From Streptomyces sp. ACA25 (GTDB lineage Bacteria > Actinomycetota > Actinomycetes > Streptomycetales > Streptomycetaceae): 64,000 nt of DNA. Both the position numbers and the translations under genes were made by a program. This document shows, piece by piece, positions 60,495 through 64,000 of this stretch (position 1 is its first letter; each line of letters begins with the position of its first letter). The notes below the pieces were generated by a model. It ran no database searches. It was not told the DNA's origin and saw nothing but the letters and a program-made list of their open reading frames with translations. The DNA is taken from positions 1 through 64,000 of the forward strand of contig NZ_JAQKPV010000011.1 in NCBI RefSeq assembly GCF_028200735.1, written 5' to 3'.

Positions 60495-60535
60495 TTCACC
60501 GAAGAGTTCAGCGCGGCATAAGTTGCGCTTCAGCG
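60495..60535 (+). promoter_or_regulatory. SARP-box-like direct heptamer repeats
   Basis: TTCACCG (60495-60501), TTCAGCG (60507-60513) and TTCAGCG (60529-60535) are direct repeats. The two identical copies are 22 bp (two helical turns) apart, which is the usual SARP spacing logic. They lie 63-103 bp before the GTG at 60598. Confidence 0.6.
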
Positions 60536-60597
60536 TCACGCAAAGATAGCCCCAAGGGGTCGGATTAGCGTTTTCCGCGGATCGAGGAGGTTCGTCG

Positions 60598-62361
60598 GTG
60601 AGTGACGCCACAGGTCATTTCGTCCATCAATTCCAGAGGTGGGTACGGGAACGCCCGGACCATCCTGCGCTGGTTTTTATCGAGAACTTCGACAAGCCGT
60701 GTCACGGTCCGGTGCTCACCTACGCCGAGCTCGACCGGCGGGTGCGTGCCGTGGCGTACGGCCTGGTACGCCGGGGACTCACCGGCGAACGGGTCCTGCT
60801 GCTCCATCCTCCGGGACAGGAGTTCACCGTGGCACTGCTGGGCTGCTTCCACGCGGGAGTCGTCGCGGTGCCTGCCCCTCTGCCGGGAGCCGGCGGCCGG
60901 GGTGCGTCCCGGCTCACCGGCATCGTCGACGACGCCGCGGTCGCCTGCGTGCTGACCGCCGGATCGACCACGGAGGCGGTGCGGGAGTGGATCGATGAGG
61001 CGGGCCTCGCCGAGCGGGTCTCCTGCCTCGTCGAGGAGGACCTGGCCGCCGCTCCGGCCGGCCTGCCGACGCCCGACCCTTCCGCGGTCGCGTTCCTGCA
61101 GTACACCTCCGGCTCCACCAGTGAGCCGAAGGGCGTCATGGTCACGCACGCGGCCCTGGCGCACAACGAGGCCGAACTGACCCGGGGCCTGCAGCTCACC
61201 CCGGACGTCAAGTGCCTGAGCTGGCTTCCGCACTACCACGACATGGGTCTCATCGGCCAGCTGCTCGGCCCGCTGCACTGCGGTGGGACCGTGTACCTGA
61301 TGTCACCGCTGGCCTTCCTCAAGCGGCCGCACCGCTGGCTGCAGGCGGTGAGCGACCTGCGGGCGACGATCACCGTCGGGCCCGACTTCGCCTACGTTCT
61401 CGCCACCCGGCGCACCACCGACGAACAGCTCGCCGAGCTGGACCTGAGCTGCCTGCGGGCCGCTCTGAACGGCTCCGAACCCATCCATGCGGCGACCCTC
61501 GACCGGTTCGTCGAACGGTTCTCCGCGGCCGGTCTGCGGCCGGATGCCATGGTGCCCTGCTACGGGCTCGCCGAGGCCACGCTGTTCGTCACCGGCAAGC
61601 CGCCGGGGGAGGGGCACCGGGGCACCGACGTGGACGCCGCGGAGCTGGAGGCCCACCGTCTGCGGCCGCCGGCCCCCGGCCGGCCCTCCCGCCGCCTGGT
61701 CAGCTCCGGCCGGCCCGTCAGCCTGGATGTCCGCATCGTCGACCCGGACACCGGAACCGAGCTGCCCGACGGCGAGGTCGGCGAGGTCTGGATCGCCGGC
61801 CCGTCGGTCGCCGCCGGGTACTGGGGCCGCCCGGACCTCACCCAGGCCACCTTCGGGGCCCAGCTCAAGGGCACGGAGGCACGGTTCCTGCGCACCGGGG
61901 ACCTCGGCACCCTCCAGGACGGTGAACTCTTCGTGACCGGCCGGATCAAGGAAATGCTCATCATCAACGGCCGCAACCTCTACCCGCAGGACCTCGAACG
62001 GACGATCCGGGAAACGCACGCCGCCACCGCACGGGGCGCGACCGCCGTCTTCACCGTCGACAGCCCGGGCGGACCGGTACCCGTCACCCGTACCGTGGCC
62101 GTCCAGGAAGTCCGGCCCAAGGACCTGCGCGGCGCCGACGGCGCCGACCCGGACGAGCTCATCACCGCACTGCAGCAGCGGGTGCGGGCCGAGTACGACC
62201 TGCATCTCGGCGACGTGGTGCTGGTCCCGATCGGCCAGGTCGCCCGTACGACCAGCGGAAAGATCCAGCGCGGTGCCATGCGCAGCGCCTTCCTCGCCGG
62301 TGAACTGCGGGTGCTGCACCGGACCGGGGCCGCCCCCCGTACCGCGGCGGGTACCCGGTGA
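60598..62361 (+). CDS. Fatty-acyl-AMP ligase
   Basis: This 587-residue FAAL activates a fatty acid as acyl-AMP and passes it to a carrier protein instead of CoA. Motifs: 'FLQYTSGSTSEPKGVMVTH' (167-185), 'LSWLPHYHDMGLIGQLLGPL', 'PCYGLAEATLFVTG', the FAAL-type 'GRIKEMLIINGRNLYPQDLE', and the C-terminal lysine in 'ARTTSGKIQRGAMR'. GTG 60598 has GAGGAGG seven bases upstream. Upstream TTCAGCG repeats suggest SARP activation. Its stop overlaps the acyl-CoA dehydrogenase start (GTGA), so the two work together. Confidence 0.92.
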   Translation: MSDATGHFVHQFQRWVRERPDHPALVFIENFDKPCHGPVLTYAELDRRVRAVAYGLVRRGLTGERVLLLHPPGQEFTVALLGCFHAGVVAVPAPLPGAGGRGASRLTGIVDDAAVACVLTAGSTTEAVREWIDEAGLAERVSCLVEEDLAAAPAGLPTPDPSAVAFLQYTSGSTSEPKGVMVTHAALAHNEAELTRGLQLTPDVKCLSWLPHYHDMGLIGQLLGPLHCGGTVYLMSPLAFLKRPHRWLQAVSDLRATITVGPDFAYVLATRRTTDEQLAELDLSCLRAALNGSEPIHAATLDRFVERFSAAGLRPDAMVPCYGLAEATLFVTGKPPGEGHRGTDVDAAELEAHRLRPPAPGRPSRRLVSSGRPVSLDVRIVDPDTGTELPDGEVGEVWIAGPSVAAGYWGRPDLTQATFGAQLKGTEARFLRTGDLGTLQDGELFVTGRIKEMLIINGRNLYPQDLERTIRETHAATARGATAVFTVDSPGGPVPVTRTVAVQEVRPKDLRGADGADPDELITALQQRVRAEYDLHLGDVVLVPIGQVARTTSGKIQRGAMRSAFLAGELRVLHRTGAAPRTAAGTR

Positions 62362-64000
62362 CGGCGTCGGGGATTGGCTTCCGGTACGAGCCCATGGCCG
62401 GTCTGGAGGATCTCGAACGCCACCTCGCGGACAGCCCTTCCGGGACCGCCCCCGGTGCCGCCGAGCGGGACCGGGCCGACATGGCCGGGGAGTTCCCCAC
62501 CGAAGCGGTCGCCGCTCTCCAGGACTTCGGGCTGCACCTGCACTACATTCCCGTCGAACACGGCGGCAGGCTGCGTGACTACGGGACCGCGGTGGCCCTG
62601 GCACGGGCGGTGGCCGGCCGGGACCTCACCGTGGCGATCGCCCACGGCAAGACCTTTCTCGGCGCGGTCTGCGTGTGGGTCGCGGGTGACCGGGAACAGG
62701 CCGCCCGCGTCGCCGGCGATGTCGCCGCGGGCCGTGCCGTGTCCTGGGGCCTCACCGAGCGGGAACACGGAAGCGATCTCGTGCACGGAGATCTGCGGGC
62801 CCGGCCGGCCGGCGCCGCGGACGGAGAACACATCCGCCTCGACGGCGAGAAGTGGCTGATCAACAATGCCACCCGCGGCGACATCGTCTGCGTGCTCGCG
62901 AGGACCGACCCGGCCGGCGGGCCCCGCGGCTTCAGTCTCTTCCTCGTCGACAAGTCCCGGCAGCCCGAAGGCGCCTTCCGCCCGCTGCCCAAGGTCGCCA
63001 CCGTCGGCATCCGGGGTGCCGACATCAGCGGCTTCGCCCTGCACGGGGCGGTCGCCGACCCCGAGGCCGACCGCGTCGGGGCCGAGGGCCACGGGCTCGA
63101 GACGGTCATGAAATCCCTCCAGCTGACCCGCACCCTGTGCGCCGCGCTCTCCCTGGGGGCCGCGGACCACGGCCTGCGCGAGGCCGTCGGCTTCGCGCGG
63201 GAGCGGGAACTGTACGGCCGGAGACTGGCCGGCCTCCCGGCAGCAGCCCGCACGCTGACCGAGTGTTACGCCGACCATCTGCTCAACGAGGCGCTGTCGC
63301 TCTTCGCGACCCGGAGCATTCAGGCCCTGCCCGCCGAGCTCAGCGTGCTGTCCGCAGCCGTCAAGTACCTGGTACCGGTGCGCACCGAGGACCTCCTGGC
63401 CCGCCTCCGCCGTCTGCTGGGCGCCCGCGCCTGGCTGCGGGATGTCAACGGGGACACCCTCGCCGAGGGCGCCGGAACGTTCCAGAAGATCGAACGCGAC
63501 CACCGGATCGTCTCCCTGTTCGACGGAAACACCGTCGTCAATCTCAATGCGCTGATCAGCCAGTTCCCGATTCTGGCCCGGACTCCCCGGACCGAGGCGG
63601 CCCCGAACCCCGGCCTCCGCCTCGCGGCGGACCTCAGCGCGGAACTGCCCGCAGCCGACCACCGCAAGCTGCGGCTCGTCGCGTCGAGCCGGGTGAGCGT
63701 CCTGAAGCAACTGGCACCGGCGGTCGCCCACATCGAGGCGCTGGCCGGGGCCGACCCCGTGCTGGCCCCCGTGGCGAGTGCCGCCCGCACGCTTCTCGGC
63801 CGCACCGACGCGCTGCTGACGGAGATCGCCGGGCAGCCGATCGTACCGCCGGACGTGCCCGCCCACGCCTTCGTCCTCGCCCACCGGCTCACCCTCTGTC
63901 TGGCCGGTGCCGCCGCGCTCTCCCTGTGGCTGGGCAGCCGCGCCGCACTCACCGAGCCCACCGAGGAGCCGGACGGACCCTCCGGGCGGCTCTGGCGGGA
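62358..64000 (+). CDS. Acyl-CoA dehydrogenase-family protein, cut by the window end
   Basis: At least 547 codons are present; no stop is reached. The ACAD core is clear: 'SWGLTEREHGSDLVHGDLRA' and 'GEKWLINNATRGDIVCVLAR' (FAD/substrate strands), then 'MKSLQLTRTLCAALSLGAAD'. The segment that holds the catalytic base in many family members reads 'DHRIVSLFDGNTVVNLNAL' with Asp in place of the usual Glu. It is coupled to the fatty-acyl-AMP ligase by GTGA, so it probably desaturates the carrier-bound acyl chain. The last 150 residues or so extend the usual fold. Confidence 0.88.
   Translation, partial: MTASGIGFRYEPMAGLEDLERHLADSPSGTAPGAAERDRADMAGEFPTEAVAALQDFGLHLHYIPVEHGGRLRDYGTAVALARAVAGRDLTVAIAHGKTFLGAVCVWVAGDREQAARVAGDVAAGRAVSWGLTEREHGSDLVHGDLRARPAGAADGEHIRLDGEKWLINNATRGDIVCVLARTDPAGGPRGFSLFLVDKSRQPEGAFRPLPKVATVGIRGADISGFALHGAVADPEADRVGAEGHGLETVMKSLQLTRTLCAALSLGAADHGLREAVGFARERELYGRRLAGLPAAARTLTECYADHLLNEALSLFATRSIQALPAELSVLSAAVKYLVPVRTEDLLARLRRLLGARAWLRDVNGDTLAEGAGTFQKIERDHRIVSLFDGNTVVNLNALISQFPILARTPRTEAAPNPGLRLAADLSAELPAADHRKLRLVASSRVSVLKQLAPAVAHIEALAGADPVLAPVASAARTLLGRTDALLTEIAGQPIVPPDVPAHAFVLAHRLTLCLAGAAALSLWLGSRAALTEPTEEPDGPSGRLWR

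Larger units (their letters stand above)
60247..60597. other. Divergent control region between the SARP and fatty-acyl-AMP ligase genes (351 bp)
   Basis: No gene fits here. It holds two perfect palindromes near the SARP side (60263-60275 and 60294-60307), an inverted repeat GCAGCA-N5-TGCTGC (60467-60483), and three TTCA heptamers near the ligase side. It is less GC-rich than its surroundings. Confidence 0.7.

Noticed and set aside
1..64000. tRNA, rRNA, CRISPR, insertion sequence, phage attachment site or replication origin
   Set aside because: I looked for cloverleaf arms, regularly spaced repeats, transposase or integrase motifs and DnaA-box clusters and found none.

Overview
The window is high-GC DNA (over 70% by eye) with GTG/TTG starts, GTGA/ATGA coupled gene pairs, rare TTA codons and many actinobacterial families. 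It fits a Streptomyces chromosome or a close relative. I place 57 genes plus one gene remnant on both strands. I see no tRNA, rRNA, CRISPR array, transposase or integrase.

Layout. (1) 90-8373, minus strand: one sugar operon, rhaI-rhaD-rhaB-lutA-lutB-lutC plus a DinB-fold protein. It should convert L-rhamnose to dihydroxyacetone phosphate and L-lactaldehyde, then through L-lactate to pyruvate. Divergent rhaM and a LacI-type regulator (8566-10104) lie across a two-promoter control region with two near-identical operators. (2) 10101-24139: mixed housekeeping and accessory genes. These are a YjbQ protein, an FUSC membrane protein, a lactonase with a DasR-like site upstream, a degenerate CbiX-like protein, a BadF-type sugar kinase, uracil-DNA glycosylase, a BNR propeller, a ferredoxin-NADP reductase, a TetR regulator, an M56 protease, DUF5134, a GNAT remnant, a GDPD and DUF6421. 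(3) 24247-35799: SDR plus threonine aldolase, acyltransferase, thioredoxin-like protein, flavin reductase, etfB-etfA, a CitE-like protein, ROK kinase, a fused NTPase-NUDIX protein, a secreted protein and an M20 dipeptidase. (4) 35968-53171: GGR-type flavoprotein, deazaflavin oxidoreductase with divergent TetR, ROK regulator, family A DNA polymerase, cysteine-synthase-like protein, DeoR regulator, a large membrane alpha/beta-hydrolase with a TTA codon, a beta-helix/AAA protein, DUF6643, an Asp/Glu racemase-like protein, NUDIX, and the PTS-dependent dhaK-dhaL-dhaM set.

(5) 53485-64000: the left edge of what looks like a specialised-metabolite cluster that runs off the window. It has a DHA2-type exporter, a KASIII-like acyltransferase with an altered active site, a stand-alone amino-acid adenylating enzyme and a PLP decarboxylase fused to its own acyl carrier domain. 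A small SARP regulator with a TTA codon follows, then a fatty-acyl-AMP ligase and an acyl-CoA dehydrogenase that is cut by the window end. The inferred logic is that an amino acid is adenylated, tethered to the carrier domain and decarboxylated there. A fatty acyl chain is separately activated and probably desaturated, and the KASIII-like enzyme may join acyl parts. Direct TTCAGCG heptamers upstream of the fatty-acyl-AMP ligase look like SARP boxes, and the TTA codon suggests bldA-dependent timing. This is the most likely undescribed system here. Its product cannot be named from the window.
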